Below the pieces are notes generated by a model. The model was not told the origin of the DNA. It searched no databases and was given only the letters and a program-made list of their open reading frames with translations. The translations under genes and the position numbers were made by a program. DNA of 64,000 nucleotides from Humulus lupulus. Its lineage: Eukaryota; Streptophyta; Magnoliopsida; Rosales; Cannabaceae. Positions 1 through 11,500 of this stretch are shown piece by piece. Numbering within the stretch: position 1 is the first letter of the stretch; each line of letters begins with the position of its first letter. The stretch lies in NCBI RefSeq assembly GCF_963169125.1, contig NC_084799.1, positions 63,162,643 through 63,226,642 of the forward strand, read 5' to 3'.

Positions 1-5
1 CAACA

Positions 6-25
6 GTTTGGCGCCGTCTGTGGGA
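6..25 (+). other. Primer binding site region of the Tat element
   Basis: The sequence GTTTGGCGCCGTCTGTGGGA directly follows the 5' LTR end. A TGGCGCC-type primer site adjacent to the LTR is usual for the Tat/Athila group. I do not assign the primer tRNA species. Confidence 0.7.
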
Positions 26-72
26 ACGTAAGCACCAAGCTACTGTTCTGCCATTACTTCCGGCAAAGAGAA

Positions 73-324
73 ATGTCAAGACGTTCGAAGCGACTCAGGG
101 AGCCACGAGAGGTGGAGGCCCACCTTACCGGAGTCCAGCTGAAGGCCTCCATGAAGGATCCACCTCCGTCCTGAGACGTAGAGTCCCCAAGGGACCCCGA
201 GGTTCACGAGAATGACGGGGAGGTCTCATCACCAGCCATCCCACTCGATGAAGACCCTCCAAGGACCTGACACTCCACCAGTAACACCTCCAAGAGAGAA
301 AGGCCGAAGTCGGAGGATGAGCCA
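73..324 (+). pseudogene. gag: Tat gag N-terminal remnant, core deleted
   Basis: An ATG at 73 opens a basic N-terminus (begins MSRRSKRLREP) typical of a Tat gag start. In-frame TGA stops occur at 172-174 and 268-270. The frame is the same as the downstream pol frame (73 and 325 differ by 84 codons). Only about 84 codons separate the start from protease-proximal sequence, whereas gag of this lineage is normally several hundred residues with a capsid core and a CCHC knuckle; neither is visible. An internal in-frame deletion of most of gag is the simplest explanation. The exact junction cannot be seen. Confidence 0.65.
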
Positions 325-3300
325 GTGATATCTAAGACGCAAAGAGACGTTCCAGAGATCCGGGGAGAAGTGAGAACTATTTTCGGAGGTCCGGGGTTTG
401 GAGGGGACTCCCGCAGAGGAAGAGATCGGTATGCTAGAGAAGTCAGGCGAAGTCCACCACCCTGTGTCATGAGTTTGGAACAACGACCTCCGAAAAGCTT
501 CAAGGGAGAAAACGATTCAATCACCTTCACTGAGGAGGACGCACGGGGGGTACACCTTCCCCACAATGATCCGCTGGTGTTGACAGTTCAACTGGAAAAT
601 ATGCGTGTGCTCCGAGTCCTAGTGGACAACGGGAGCTCGGTGGACATCCTATATTGCCCTGTTTTGGAAAAGATGGGACTGGGCATTCGTCATCTGAAGC
701 CCTGCCAGTCGTCCCTATACGGATTCACGGGGGACTCAGTACAACCCCTTGGAATGATCGAATTGACACTTACCATGGGAGAGCAACCCCGGCAGACCAC
801 GGTCATGTCTAACTTTGTTGTAGTAGATTGTGCATCAGCTTTCAACGCGGTATTGGGGAGACCCTCCCTAAGGGAATTGAAAGCCATAACTTCAATATAT
901 CACTTGGTTGTCAAGTTCCCGACTCCAGGAGGGGTCGCTAGTATGAAGGGAGAACAGAAAGAGGCAAGGGAATGCTACAACACCTCACTCCGTGTGCCTG
1001 TGAAACCACGTGAGCCAATGGCCATGGTGGTACATGAGGCGTTACGTATACCCACGGGGGGTCCACAGGAACTGGACCCTCGGGTCATGGATGAGTCAAG
1101 AGCAGAGCCAGTAGAAGAAGTAGAGGAGGTTACGGTGACGGAGGAACCCCTAAGGAAATTGAAGATAGGGAGGAGCCTACAAGGTGATGTGAAGGAGGAG
1201 CTGATGAAATTTTTGAAAGATAATCTAGACGTGTTCGCATGGAGTCACGAGGATATGGTGGGTATAGACCCCAGTGTGATATGCCACCACCTAAACATCT
1301 CCCCAGAAGCAAGGCCCGTCAGGCAAAAGAGGCGGGCACTAGACCCAACAAGATACGGAGCATTAAAGGAGGAGGTTGACAAGTTGAAGGCCAACGGGTT
1401 CATCCGTGAGTCTTTCTACCCCGTGTGGGTATCGAACCCAGTACTCGTGCCGAAGCCGAATGGGAAATGGAGAACTTGCGTCTATTTCACGAACTTGAAT
1501 AAAGCTTGCCCTAAGGACAGCTTCCCACTTCCCAGGATAGATCAGCTAGTAGATGCGACGGCAGGGCATGAGTTACTGAGTTTCATGGATGCCTACTCAG
1601 GATACAACCAAATCCCAATGAATCCGGCAGATGAAGAGCACACGTCATTCATTACAGACAAAGGACTCTACTGTTACAAGGTGATGCCCTTCGGGCTCAA
1701 AAACGCGGGAGCCACCTATCAGAGGTTGGTGAATAAAATGTTTGCCAACCAAATAGGAAGGAATATGGAGGTGTATGTGGATGACATGTTAGTGAAGACC
1801 AAAGAAGCAGCAGAGCTCAACAAAGACCTTGGTGAGATGTTTGACACGCTCAGGAAATACCGGATGAAGTTGAATCCAGTCAAGTGCACCTTCGGGGTAT
1901 CCTCAGGAAAATTCTTGGGCTTCATGGTCAATTCGAGAGGCATCGAAGCCAATCTTGACAAGATAAAGGCTCTAATAGAGATAAGCCCGCCAAAGAATAA
2001 GAAGGAGGTGCAGTGCCTAACGGGAAGGGTGGCGGCCCTTAATAGGTTTATCTCGAGGTCCACTGACAAGTGCCTCCCATTCTTTGACATCCTCAAAGGG
2101 AGCAAAAAGTCCGCTTGGGATGAAAGATGTGAGGAAGCATTTGTCAAGCTGAAAGAACACCTGGGGAAGCCACCCCTGTTGGCAAAGCCAGAGAAGGGCG
2201 AGAAGCTGTACCTGTACTTAGCGGTGTCTGAGCATGCCATCAGCGCGACCTTGGTTAAGGGAGAGAAGAAGCAGCAGCAACCCGTATACTACATCAGCAA
2301 GCGTTTAGTGGACGCGGAGAACCGGTATCCAGAGATCGAAAAATTGGCCTATGCACTAGTGGTGGCTTCCAGGAAGTTGAGACCTTACTTCCATGCACAC
2401 ACAATTGAGGTCCTAACAGATAATCCTTTGAGGCAGGTCTTACATAAGCCTGAGACTTCGGGGAGACTAATGAAATGGTCGATCGAGCTAAGTCAATTTG
2501 ATATTGTATACACTCCAAGGGCTTCCATCAATGGACAGGTGCTGGCAGATTTTATAGTAGAACTCACCCATCAGCCGAATGAAGAAGGGGAGCAGCCTAT
2601 TATGGAGGAAGAGCTAGGAGGTTTGGAGGAGTGGAGTTTGCATGTTGACGGGGCATCAAATGAAGGAGGATCAGGAGCGGGCATCATAATGACTGGGCCC
2701 GAGGGACACAGAATGTATTGTGCAATCCAATTTGGGTTTGAGGCCTCCAATAATGAGGCAGAGTACGAGGCGCTCCTAGCTGGCCTGCGTTTGGCCCAGG
2801 AACTAAGGGTGACGCACCTTCATATCTTCAGTGACTCTCAATTGGTAGTATGCCAAGTAAAGGGGGAGTACCAGGCAAGGGGACCCAAGATGGCAGCCTA
2901 CTTGGAGAAGGTAAAGGGCTATCTAAGACGGTTGGTGGCATATAATATAGAGCAAATCCCTAGAGAAAAGAATACCCATGCCGATGCACTCGCAAAGTTG
3001 GCGTCTACCGAGGATGGTGATATCCTGGAGTCAATACCCGTGGAATACTTACCCAAGCCTAGCATCGAAGGCACGGACGTGCACATGATTGGTGTCCCAA
3101 GGGAATCATGGACCGAGCCAATCAAAAGGTACCTGGAAGAAGGAACCTTGCCTACAAATAAAAACGAGTCCCGGAGGTTGGTGTATAAGGCCGCAAGATA
3201 CACCTTGGTAGATGGGGTCCTTTACAAAAGAGGATTCTCAATGCCACTCCTGCGGTGCGTGGAAGAGGAGGAGGCGTTGAAAGTGTTACATGAGATATAT

Positions 3301-4344
3301 GAGGGAGAGTACGGCAACCACGAGAGCAGACCCTCCATGGCTAGGAAGGCCATGAGACAAGGATACTACTGGCCCTCCATGGAGAAAGATGCGCATGACT
3401 TTGCCACGAAATGCAACAAATGCCAGAGGCACGCCAACTACCCTCAGAAACCCCCAAGCGAACTGACCAGCATGACCAGCCCCTGGCCCTTCGCTATCTG
3501 GGGGATAGACTTAATCGGCACACTTCCTACAGGCAGGGGCGGAGCGAAGTACGCAGTGGTGGCAGTGGACTATTTCACTAAGTGGGTAGAGGCAGAACCC
3601 CTTGTGAAGATAACCGCCAAGCACATCACCTCTTTCGTCAACAAGTTCATTGTTTGTAGATATGGGATACCCTACAAGATTATTTCCGACAATGGTACCC
3701 AGTTCGAGGGAGGAGCTTTCGATGAATATTGTAGGGAAATGGGCATAAGGAGAAGTTTCTCCGCGGTTGTACACCCCCAGGCCAATGGGCAAGTGGAGGC
3801 CATAAACAGGGTCCTTAAGAAGAACTTGAAGACAAAGCTAGAAAAGATGAAGGGAGCCTGGGTGGATGAGCTACCAAATGTGCTGTGGGCTTACAGAACC
3901 ACCCCACGCACGACTACTGGGGAGTCCCCATTCTCCTTGGCCTATGGGTCCGAGGCCGTGCTCCCAATCGAGATGCAAGTCGAGTCCCACAGGGTACAGG
4001 CATATGGAGACGAAGCCAACCGCGTAGCCCTGACCGAAAGCTTAGACATGCTCGAAGAGAAGAGAGAAAAAGCACAAATGAGGGTGGCAGTATACCAGCA
4101 GCGCGCCGCAAGGTACTACAATTCGAGGGTGAGAGAGAGAACTTTCAGAGTTGGCGACCTGGTGCTAAGGAAGGTACTCCCTAACACGCGAGACCCAGGC
4201 GCAAGAGTGCTGGGGGCGAATTGGGAAGGGCCCTACCGGGTGGCTCAGTGCATACCCCCGAACACTTACAAGCTGGCGCGCATGGACGACACCATCATAC
4301 CCCGAGCATGGAACGCGGAGCACCTGAGGAAGTACTACCAATAA
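325..4344 (+). CDS. pol: Tat polyprotein: protease, RT, dual RNase H, integrase
   Basis: This is one uninterrupted frame of 1339 codons; the frame is open from 271, and the listed start is a GTG, so the true start is upstream in gag. Domains in order: aspartic protease with the D-N-G-S-S motif at D101; reverse transcriptase with YVDD at 484-487; a first RNase H; a second archaeal-type RNase H beginning near residue 770 with its first acid at D775 and later E, D and D in NNEAEYEAL, FSDSQLV and HADALAK; integrase with an HHCC finger ending CNKCQRH and a D,D35E core at D1062, D1122 and E1158; and a WNAEHLRKYY terminus. One oddity is CVYFTNLNK, where relatives have an Asp at the Tyr. Copying RNA to DNA and integrating it is the family role. 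With gag missing, this copy is probably not autonomous despite the intact pol. Confidence 0.93.
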   Translation: MISKTQRDVPEIRGEVRTIFGGPGFGGDSRRGRDRYAREVRRSPPPCVMSLEQRPPKSFKGENDSITFTEEDARGVHLPHNDPLVLTVQLENMRVLRVLVDNGSSVDILYCPVLEKMGLGIRHLKPCQSSLYGFTGDSVQPLGMIELTLTMGEQPRQTTVMSNFVVVDCASAFNAVLGRPSLRELKAITSIYHLVVKFPTPGGVASMKGEQKEARECYNTSLRVPVKPREPMAMVVHEALRIPTGGPQELDPRVMDESRAEPVEEVEEVTVTEEPLRKLKIGRSLQGDVKEELMKFLKDNLDVFAWSHEDMVGIDPSVICHHLNISPEARPVRQKRRALDPTRYGALKEEVDKLKANGFIRESFYPVWVSNPVLVPKPNGKWRTCVYFTNLNKACPKDSFPLPRIDQLVDATAGHELLSFMDAYSGYNQIPMNPADEEHTSFITDKGLYCYKVMPFGLKNAGATYQRLVNKMFANQIGRNMEVYVDDMLVKTKEAAELNKDLGEMFDTLRKYRMKLNPVKCTFGVSSGKFLGFMVNSRGIEANLDKIKALIEISPPKNKKEVQCLTGRVAALNRFISRSTDKCLPFFDILKGSKKSAWDERCEEAFVKLKEHLGKPPLLAKPEKGEKLYLYLAVSEHAISATLVKGEKKQQQPVYYISKRLVDAENRYPEIEKLAYALVVASRKLRPYFHAHTIEVLTDNPLRQVLHKPETSGRLMKWSIELSQFDIVYTPRASINGQVLADFIVELTHQPNEEGEQPIMEEELGGLEEWSLHVDGASNEGGSGAGIIMTGPEGHRMYCAIQFGFEASNNEAEYEALLAGLRLAQELRVTHLHIFSDSQLVVCQVKGEYQARGPKMAAYLEKVKGYLRRLVAYNIEQIPREKNTHADALAKLASTEDGDILESIPVEYLPKPSIEGTDVHMIGVPRESWTEPIKRYLEEGTLPTNKNESRRLVYKAARYTLVDGVLYKRGFSMPLLRCVEEEEALKVLHEIYEGEYGNHESRPSMARKAMRQGYYWPSMEKDAHDFATKCNKCQRHANYPQKPPSELTSMTSPWPFAIWGIDLIGTLPTGRGGAKYAVVAVDYFTKWVEAEPLVKITAKHITSFVNKFIVCRYGIPYKIISDNGTQFEGGAFDEYCREMGIRRSFSAVVHPQANGQVEAINRVLKKNLKTKLEKMKGAWVDELPNVLWAYRTTPRTTTGESPFSLAYGSEAVLPIEMQVESHRVQAYGDEANRVALTESLDMLEEKREKAQMRVAVYQQRAARYYNSRVRERTFRVGDLVLRKVLPNTRDPGARVLGANWEGPYRVAQCIPPNTYKLARMDDTIIPRAWNAEHLRKYYQ

Positions 4345-5360
4345 GACTTCCACTCCCAGCACAGGCAGTAGCTATGTTTAGTTTGTCACAGGATAGGCTA
4401 TCTCAGTAGACAAGAATCAAAGAGGTTACCTACATAACCCCCAAGTAGATGTAAGCCTTCTATATGCATATCATTGTAATCTGACTGCTATAAATGAAAA
4501 TGTTCACAACTTCACATGTGATTTTTTCTTTTTCATGGGAGCATCAACCGAACTGCCTGCTGAATTAAATCTCACCAAACACTTGGGGGGTAGGACAGGA
4601 GGCATGAGCAAAAACAAAGAAATCTCTCTCTTATATTCAAAAGGAGTAGCTACCCTTATGAATATCAAGGGAACGGTCTAAAAGGATGACCTCTAACGAA
4701 AGGCCGACACCCCAAGAGGTGAGGCTGTAAGGAGGGAATCACCCGATAAGTCTAGATCGGCCATTAAGCCGGCTAGCCCAAAAAGGGTCTTACAAAGGAC
4801 CCTTGGAAAAAAAATAGTACTATGTATAAGGACGAGAAGGACGCTTCTCGCAAAAAGTAATAAGCGCGCGCAATGAATATAAAAGGACCCCAACAGCCCA
4901 ACGGGTTAATGTGTCCTTACAAGTATAATCAAGGTGCACCGGAAAGATTATCGACATAAAAAAAAATAAAAAAAAAATAAAAAAAAAAAGAGAAGAAAGG
5001 GCACCTCAAGAATGCTTTGGAGGAGGATAGAACCCTTGAACTCACAAAAATAAGTTGGAGAGCATGCCACTTGACTAGGCAAATCTTGGTGTGGACAAGT
5101 GGCTTCGAACCTTGGGATCCGCGATTGAGGATGATTAGTCCTTATGCAATCTTAGGAACTTTCATGGATCCCCAAATGTTAAGTGGCTATTGTGTTTCTT
5201 TGAACACTTAAAAGAAACACAACTCCAAGCCACACTTCGTGCTTCTTCGAGCGACGTTGGAAAAATTTCCAAGGCTAAGTCCCCCAAGGCTGACCGTGCG
5301 TGTCAATCAAGAGAGCTGGAGAGAGTCCACAAACACACTTAAAAGTGTACTTATAGACTC
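4345..5360 (+). other. Non-coding 3' internal region of the Tat element
   Basis: About 1 kb lies between the pol stop and the polypurine tract. It contains an A-rich low-complexity run at about 4958-4990. Short open frames on both strands have no recognisable domain. Long spacers between pol and the 3' LTR are usual in Tat elements. I find no gene here. Confidence 0.6.
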
Positions 5361-5369
5361 GGGGGGAAG
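5361..5369 (+). other. Polypurine tract of the Tat element
   Basis: GGGGGGAAG lies directly before a TGT that can start the 3' LTR. This is the expected plus-strand primer position. Confidence 0.7.
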
Positions 5370-5526
5370 TGTAAATGTGGAAATTTCTCCTTGTGAATTC
5401 TATTCACGGGTGAAGCTCTATACTACGAGACATCCTAAAAGGGCGTCACATGATGGTGAGGAAGTTGGGATAAGAGAGACACCCTCACTAGGCGAGGGCC
5501 CTCGGCCACTTGCCCATCTGAACTTC

Positions 5527-5826
5527 ACCCTCGCTATGCGAGGGTCCTCAACTGGTCTCCCGCGTGCGCCCCGTTCCATCAGGCATCAAGCCTCGCCTAC
5601 ACTCGGAGGAAGAATGTCAGCCTCGCTATGCGAGGGTGAGGGCTTTGTTTTGGCATTCGTGCTCCTAGCCTCGCGACGCTGCACCCGGAAGGAGGAGAGG
5701 CAGCCTCGCTATGCTAGGGACCCTCGCCATGCGAGGGTGCTACCTTGTTGCGACGCCCGAGCCATGCCCATACCGGAGGGAAAAAGACTAGCCTCGCTAC
5801 TCGAGGTACCCTCGCTATGCGAGGGT
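5527..5826. repeat. Cluster of short hairpin repeats in the Tat LTR
   Basis: The palindrome ACCCTCGC-TAT-GCGAGGGT occurs perfectly at 5527-5545 and 5808-5826. Variants are at 5621-5635, 5720-5738 (loop CAT) and 5792-5806, with a decayed unit near 5488. Each is an 8-bp (or shorter) stem with a 3-4 base loop. The units are dispersed rather than in strict tandem. Confidence 0.85.
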
Positions 5827-6319
5827 GTAGCCTTGCCACGACGCTCTTGCTGCTAGCCTCATGTCTATGCGATCCGCATAAGCCGGCCCTGACCCTTGGC
5901 ACCTTGACTTCTCAGGACATGCATAGGTTGAAGCCTCCTTGACATAAGGCACGGGGTCACTTGGGGGAACCTTGTTGATATGCCAAATGAACATGGAGCA
6001 TTGAACGGGAATGGATGAGGACGACCGGGTACGGAACACGTGCGCTGACACGAGGTGTACGGTTATGGAAAGAACAAAGGCACGACCCTATGATCTGCGT
6101 CTAAGGAGTAGTGGCGGTACGGACCTGTACGAAGAGTGGTGGTACCACTTGGACACCCCCGACCACACGCCAGAGCGGACAGTACTATGTCATAGGCCAC
6201 GACTCTGACACCATCAGGGTAGACACCACTACGCCCTGAGCCACTACATTATCAGAGTACCTATGTACGCCCCTGTGGTCTGGGACTTGTTTGTATCCAG
6301 GGCCAATAGAGCCCCCCCA

Positions 6320-6327
6320 TATAAATA
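6320..6327 (+). promoter_or_regulatory. TATA box of the Tat LTR
   Basis: TATAAATA lies about 200 bp before the LTR end, inside a C-rich to pyrimidine-rich context typical of a plant core promoter. Transcription would start about 30 bp downstream, near 6350, which makes 6350-6523 the likely R-U5. Confidence 0.65.
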
Positions 6328-8193
6328 GACTCCAACCCCTCAGGCTAAGGGGTTGGAAAACTGAATGTATGAAAGAGACTTAAGAAATATATGTTTCTGG
6401 TTTTCGTTTTTGCCTGAGTTTTCTTCTGTTGATTAGAGTTCTTTCTATCTGATTCAAAGCTTCCGGTAGTATTGAGATTGAATTTTTCTAACCATCAATC
6501 GTTGACGAGTTCTTACCGTCAACAATGATAATAAATGCATGCATATGGGTCCACTTTTCATTATAAGGGCATTTGGGTAATTTGGCCTGGTGAGGGCATA
6601 TTTGTATATTTTCATGCATGTTGGTGAATTACGAATAAGACCACATTTTAATGTGGATTTGTTCGAGCCATTCGGCATGAGATGATCTTTGAATGCAAGT
6701 TAGCAGTTTGGTCATAACGAGGTTAATTTTGGGGCTCGGGATGAGTCTCGAGGTAATTTGAGGATTATAACATTACCAGGAATTAAAGGGTAATGGGATA
6801 TGATTTATTAGCATTTGAGAACATTGGGAATAACGAGAATTTGAGGATGTTAATTAAGATTAACGGGATTAGAGGAGAATAGACGTTTTTGCCCTTGGAG
6901 GCTGTTAAGGAATTAAAGTAGGCTTGGGGGCATTTTGGTCATTTGACCAAGGGATTATATCAACCATAGAAGGCTGTAGAAAATAGAAACCAATACAGAG
7001 CCTCTTTCTTCTTCCTCCCGATCATCACTTCTCCTTCTTCTTTCTTTGAATTTTTGAAGCCCCAATTGAAGATTCAAGCTAGGGAACCAAGCCTTGAGGG
7101 TCTAGGGTTGTGTTCTACTACTGAAGAGGGTTCCATCTTGAGTTTGAGGTAAATTTTTAACCATAGGAACTCTGGGTTTTCTCTGTTTTTCACTTTATTT
7201 TCAGTTGGGATTTATGTTTGGATAGTGAGAATTCAATGGAGTTTTTGGCAAAGATTGATTAGGTTTTGATGCCTAGGACTTGTATGTTTGGTTTTTGGGT
7301 TCATTTGTGAGTTTGAATGAGGTTTGGAATCAAGTTTTGAAGCTTGGATTTGGAGAACATGAAGGAGGAAAAACCAAGGCTGAAATACCCTGGTTCTAGC
7401 GCTACAGTGCCCAAGGGTGGGCGCTACAGTGTTGTCCAGAGCATGGCAGCTCTTGTTGTAGCGCCTAGGCGCTAGGGGGGGCAGCGCTACCCTATTTTTC
7501 CAGGGTCCTCTTTTTGGTACTTTTGAGGGTTTTTGGCTCGGGGTTTCAATTCCTAAGGCTCGGGATCAAATCTACTAACTGCTTGAGTACGTTTTGAGGT
7601 CCCGGGAGTGAGGTTTAGGTCGAGAACCTTTTATTGTTGATTTCATTAATTGGATTCCATATTTGGTTATGACTAGGTGACCGCTAAGGGATCAAAGGAT
7701 CGATCATTCTCAAGGGTCGTTCATTTATTATTCCTTGCTCGAACCAGAGGTAAGAAAACTGCACCCAGTATGTGACATGCATGGTTTTTGATGTAGCATG
7801 TTGAGTGCTCTATTTGTATATCTGGAATGCATATCAAATGCTTGGAAATTTGCTTATCTATGAATTGTACTAACTTATTAGTCATAATCAGCAATGATGT
7901 TAATATTAATTGTGAAACTGTGACTTATTAGTCAAGTTCGACAGTAGTACTGAGCACTGGTCGTATGGTATTGGCTTATGAGTCAAGAACGGTATTAGCA
8001 TGTTTAACACAAGCCGAAAAGATTAGATCTAATCGACATAAGCATTATCATCATAAGTATGAAATGCTTGACCGACCTTAAGTTCGATGAAAATTAAAAG
8101 CGCCTGTCTAGTCTAAAGGCTAGTTATTTAAAGCCAGAGCCAAAAGGCTAAGGTGACCTACACGTCACATGGCTAGGAGGGTATGAGACCTCA

Positions 8194-8527
8194 GAGATAG
8201 ACTTATTAGTCATCTACATAGAGATAGACTTATCAGTCATCTATACAGAGAAAGACATATCAGTTATCTACACAGAGATAGACTTATTAGTCATCTATAC
8301 AGAGATGGACTTATCAGTCATCTGATTTTGAGAGTGACTCATTAGTCACCTATCCAGGGTGTGACTCATTAGTCACCTATTCAGGGTGTGACTCATTAGT
8401 CACCAATCTCAGAGAGTGATTTATTAGTCCATTATTTAGATATAGACTTATTAGTCATCTACACAGAGATAGACTTATCAGTCATCTACATAAGGGTAGA
8501 CTTATTAGTCATCTACCTCAGCTATAG
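8194..8527 (+). repeat. 27-bp LTR minisatellite, left half
   Basis: About twelve degenerate copies of a 27-bp unit (GAGATAGACTTATTAGTCAT core) lie in tandem. Each unit holds a dyad GACT-4 nt-AGTC; some copies read GTGACTCATTAGTCAC, which contains the bZIP-type site TGACTCA. A later retroelement insertion cuts the array at 8527; the array resumes at 14998. Confidence 0.9.
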
Positions 8528-11500
8528 TGTAACGCCCTAAACTCCAGGGATCGTTACGGTGTGCCTTGTATACAATGCTAAACTTGCTAATCGAGTCATT
8601 TGGCCAAAATCGTGTAACTAAGTATGATTACCGGTTTAGGGATTAAAAATTTCGGTTAAGATGTAACGTTTCATTAGAACATTTACTATATACATTGGGA
8701 TCCCAAAAATATAATTTTAGAGTCTATTACAAGAAAATATTTACAACAGCTGATCTAAGTGGCAAAACAGGGTTTAACCCTAGTTCCTCTTCAAACCTCG
8801 GCCGTGGCAGTCGAGTAGTTGCATATGTACACATCATCACCTAAGCTCTCCAACTCAAGGATGGTCCAGCTTTCTTTTGCCTTTACCAGCACCACAAAGC
8901 ACCCGTGAGCCGAAGCCCAGCAAGAAAACTTAATATGCTCATGAACAGTAATAACATGTCATCAAATCATAAGGCACATGCCTAACAGATATATCCCTAG
9001 CCAAGCAGGCAAATGAATTCACATATTGATGAGTATAACACATCAACCAATGATCACAATAATCATCCAGGGCTTTTAGCCCCAAATAGAAGAGTGACAG
9101 TTGTAATAGTCACTAAGATGAGTTTATTCCCAATAGTCATGTGACTATAGGGTCACCAGGGCTCTATAGATAAGTGATCCTTTCACTAGCTTAGATAGGA
9201 TAGGTGCATGATGACTAGTCACCAACATAACCTTCCTCATGACCATAGAGTCATAACCCTGGAACATCGTTGTAATGCCCCAAATTTCCTAATAAGGTTT
9301 AGGACCTTGATTAGGAGGCCGGGAGGGCCATAATTGATTTATTATGTTATTAAATGATAATATGCATGTTTAGGTGTATTAAATATGCATGTGAACCCAT
9401 TTCTGAGTAATTGGGTGATTTTCATATTTTGGCCATTTCGGGCATATTTGGCATATATGTGATGTGTGTGTGGTGCTTTATTACTATTTGGTTATGCCAG
9501 TGTTACCCAGCATGAGACGATCCTAGGAGGTAAGCTAGTGGAAAAGTCACAACGGGATTTATTCTTGACTTGGAGTGAGTCAAGGGGTATTTAGAGCATT
9601 ACCGGGTTATTGGGTAATGGGAATAAATATTTGGTGATAAATTGGGAGTTAGTAAGATCAGGGGGAAATTCTGGAGGTTTTGACTATTTTGTCCCCGGGA
9701 GTGTTTTTGGGACCCCGAGTGTTAGGATTTGGTTGAGGCTACTTAAGCTTGAAGTAACCTTTTAAAGAAATAAAAAGAACGTTCTGTACGTTCTCTCTCC
9801 CTCAAAGTTCTATTTTCGTTCCCCGATCGCATTTTCGAAGGAAACTTGAGTTCTAGGACTCAGAATCAAGCGAGGATCGAGGCATAGAGATCCTAGGGAA
9901 GATTAGAAGCTTATTAGCCGAAGGATTTAGTTGGAAATAACTCAATTGGAGGTAATTCAAGTTTTATGTTCTAAGTTTTTAAAGTTTTGAAGCTTGAATT
10001 GGATTTTGTGTTTTGATGTGTTTTTGGGTGATTTGAGACTTGGGTTTTGTTGGTTTTGGATCATAGGGATGTTTGGGAACTTTGATTTTTGAGTTTGGAG
10101 ATGTTTTGATATGTTTTTGAAAGGTTTTTAGATGAAGAAATGGAGGTTTTTGGCTGGGTTCGAGGTTGAGTCGCGGCTCTGTTCTTGGGCGCTGCGGCTC
10201 AAGCTTGAAGTAGTTGGTGGTTTGGTGCTGATGGGCTATTTGAGCTGCGGCTCTATTGGGTAGAGCTGAGGCTCTAATTGCTATCAGAGAAGAGTTTTTG
10301 GGCCTGACTTGAGTGGGGCTGCGGCTCTAATGGTTGGGGCCGCAGCTCTAAAGAGGAAAAGTGACCAAAGTGGGTTTTTAGTCATGGGAACTCAAACCTT
10401 AGGCCTCGAGATCATTCCTAATACCCGGTTTAGTGGGATTTGATGTCTCGGAGGCTAGGTCTTGGTTTCGGGATTGGTTTTAGAACTTGAACTCATTGGA
10501 TCACCATTTATTGTTGTGACTAGGTTATCATTAGAGGCTTGGAGTAAGGATCTTGCTTGTGGCTCGTTTACTGGTAACCTGTGCTTGGACCAAAGGTAAG
10601 AAAACTGCACCCTGTGTATATGTGACATGCATGGTTATTCTTGATGCATGTTGGATGTTTAAATGTGATGCATGTAATGCACGAGAAACATGTGATTAGG
10701 GCATGCTATGAGTGTTAAGTATGAGATTGTTCAGAGCTTGAGCCTCTGTGTTTATGCATGATCCTAATTGTGCTGGTAATTATTGAGTAAGCATGCTGAA
10801 TGCCCTATATTTGGATATTTGACATACGATATATGATTGGTGGCATGGTTTGCTTGTACATGGTACTGACTCGTCAGGGATACTGACCTAAGGGTCAGAA
10901 ACGACATAAGCATCCTGAACGCAGGGCCGAATGAAGATTAGATCTAATCGATATCAGCGTTGAATGACTCTAAGGCATTAACGCTGGACTGACCCTAGGG
11001 TCGATGAATCTTATAAGCGCTTGCCTAGTCTAAGACTAGTTATTCAGAGCCAGGGCCTAAGGCCTAGGTAACTGCTTGTCACATGGCTAGGGAACAGAGT
11101 TCCATGGTTATGACTCTAGGGTCATGAGGAAGATTATGTTGGTGACTAATCAGCATGCACCTATCTTATTTAAGCTAGTGAAAGGATCAATTATTTATAT
11201 TGGGAACAGAATCCACCTTAGTGACTTGTGCAACTGTCACTCTTCTATTTAGGGCGAAAAGCCCTAGATGATTATTATGATCATTGGTTGATGTGTTATA
11301 CTCAACAATACGTGAACTCATTTGCCTGCTTGAATAGGGATGTATTTGCTATGCGTGTGCCTTATGATTCGATGACATGTTAATACTGTTCATGAGCATA
11401 TTGAGTTTTCTTGCTGGGCTTCGGCTCACGGGTGCTATGTGGTGCAGGTAAAGGCAAAAGAAAGCTGGACCATCCTTGAGTTGGAGAGCTTAGGTGACGA

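Larger units (their letters stand above)
1..6523 (+). mobile_element. Ty3/gypsy element, Tat lineage, 5' LTR outside the window
   Basis: The window opens in the last bases (CAACA, 1-5) of the 5' LTR, followed by a leader, a gag remnant, a long pol frame, a non-coding 3' internal region, a polypurine tract and a full 3' LTR. The final bases of the 3' LTR (GTCAACA, ending 6523) match the bases at position 1, which fixes both LTR ends. Tat affiliation follows from the second, archaeal-type RNase H domain after the first one and from the WNAEHLRKYY-type end of pol. The element interrupts another LTR, whose sequence resumes at 6524. Its target duplication cannot be tested because the left flank is outside the window. 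Confidence 0.9.
5370..6523 (+). repeat. 3' LTR of the Tat element
   Basis: The LTR is about 1154 bp, starts TGTAAATG and ends GTCAACA, and is preceded by a purine tract. The end is confirmed by the match to the 5' LTR end at position 1. The start rests on the purine tract plus TG and is less certain. It contains palindromic repeats (5527-5826) and a TATA box (6320-6327). Confidence 0.75.

Noticed and set aside
1719..2240. 173-codon antisense frame
   Set aside because: Shadow of the intact Tat RT coding strand; no independent evidence.
4580..4600. Alternative Tat 3' LTR start after CTTGGGGGG
   Set aside because: No TG follows the G run; 5361-5370 gives a purine tract directly followed by TGT that pairs with the ACA end.
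5239..5856. Open frame of 205 codons on the plus strand
   Set aside because: It spans the Tat PPT and LTR, is created by GC-rich palindromic repeats, and shows no domain.
8194..8527. CRISPR-like array
   Set aside because: Units are contiguous with no unique spacers, sit in a plant LTR, and no cas genes exist.
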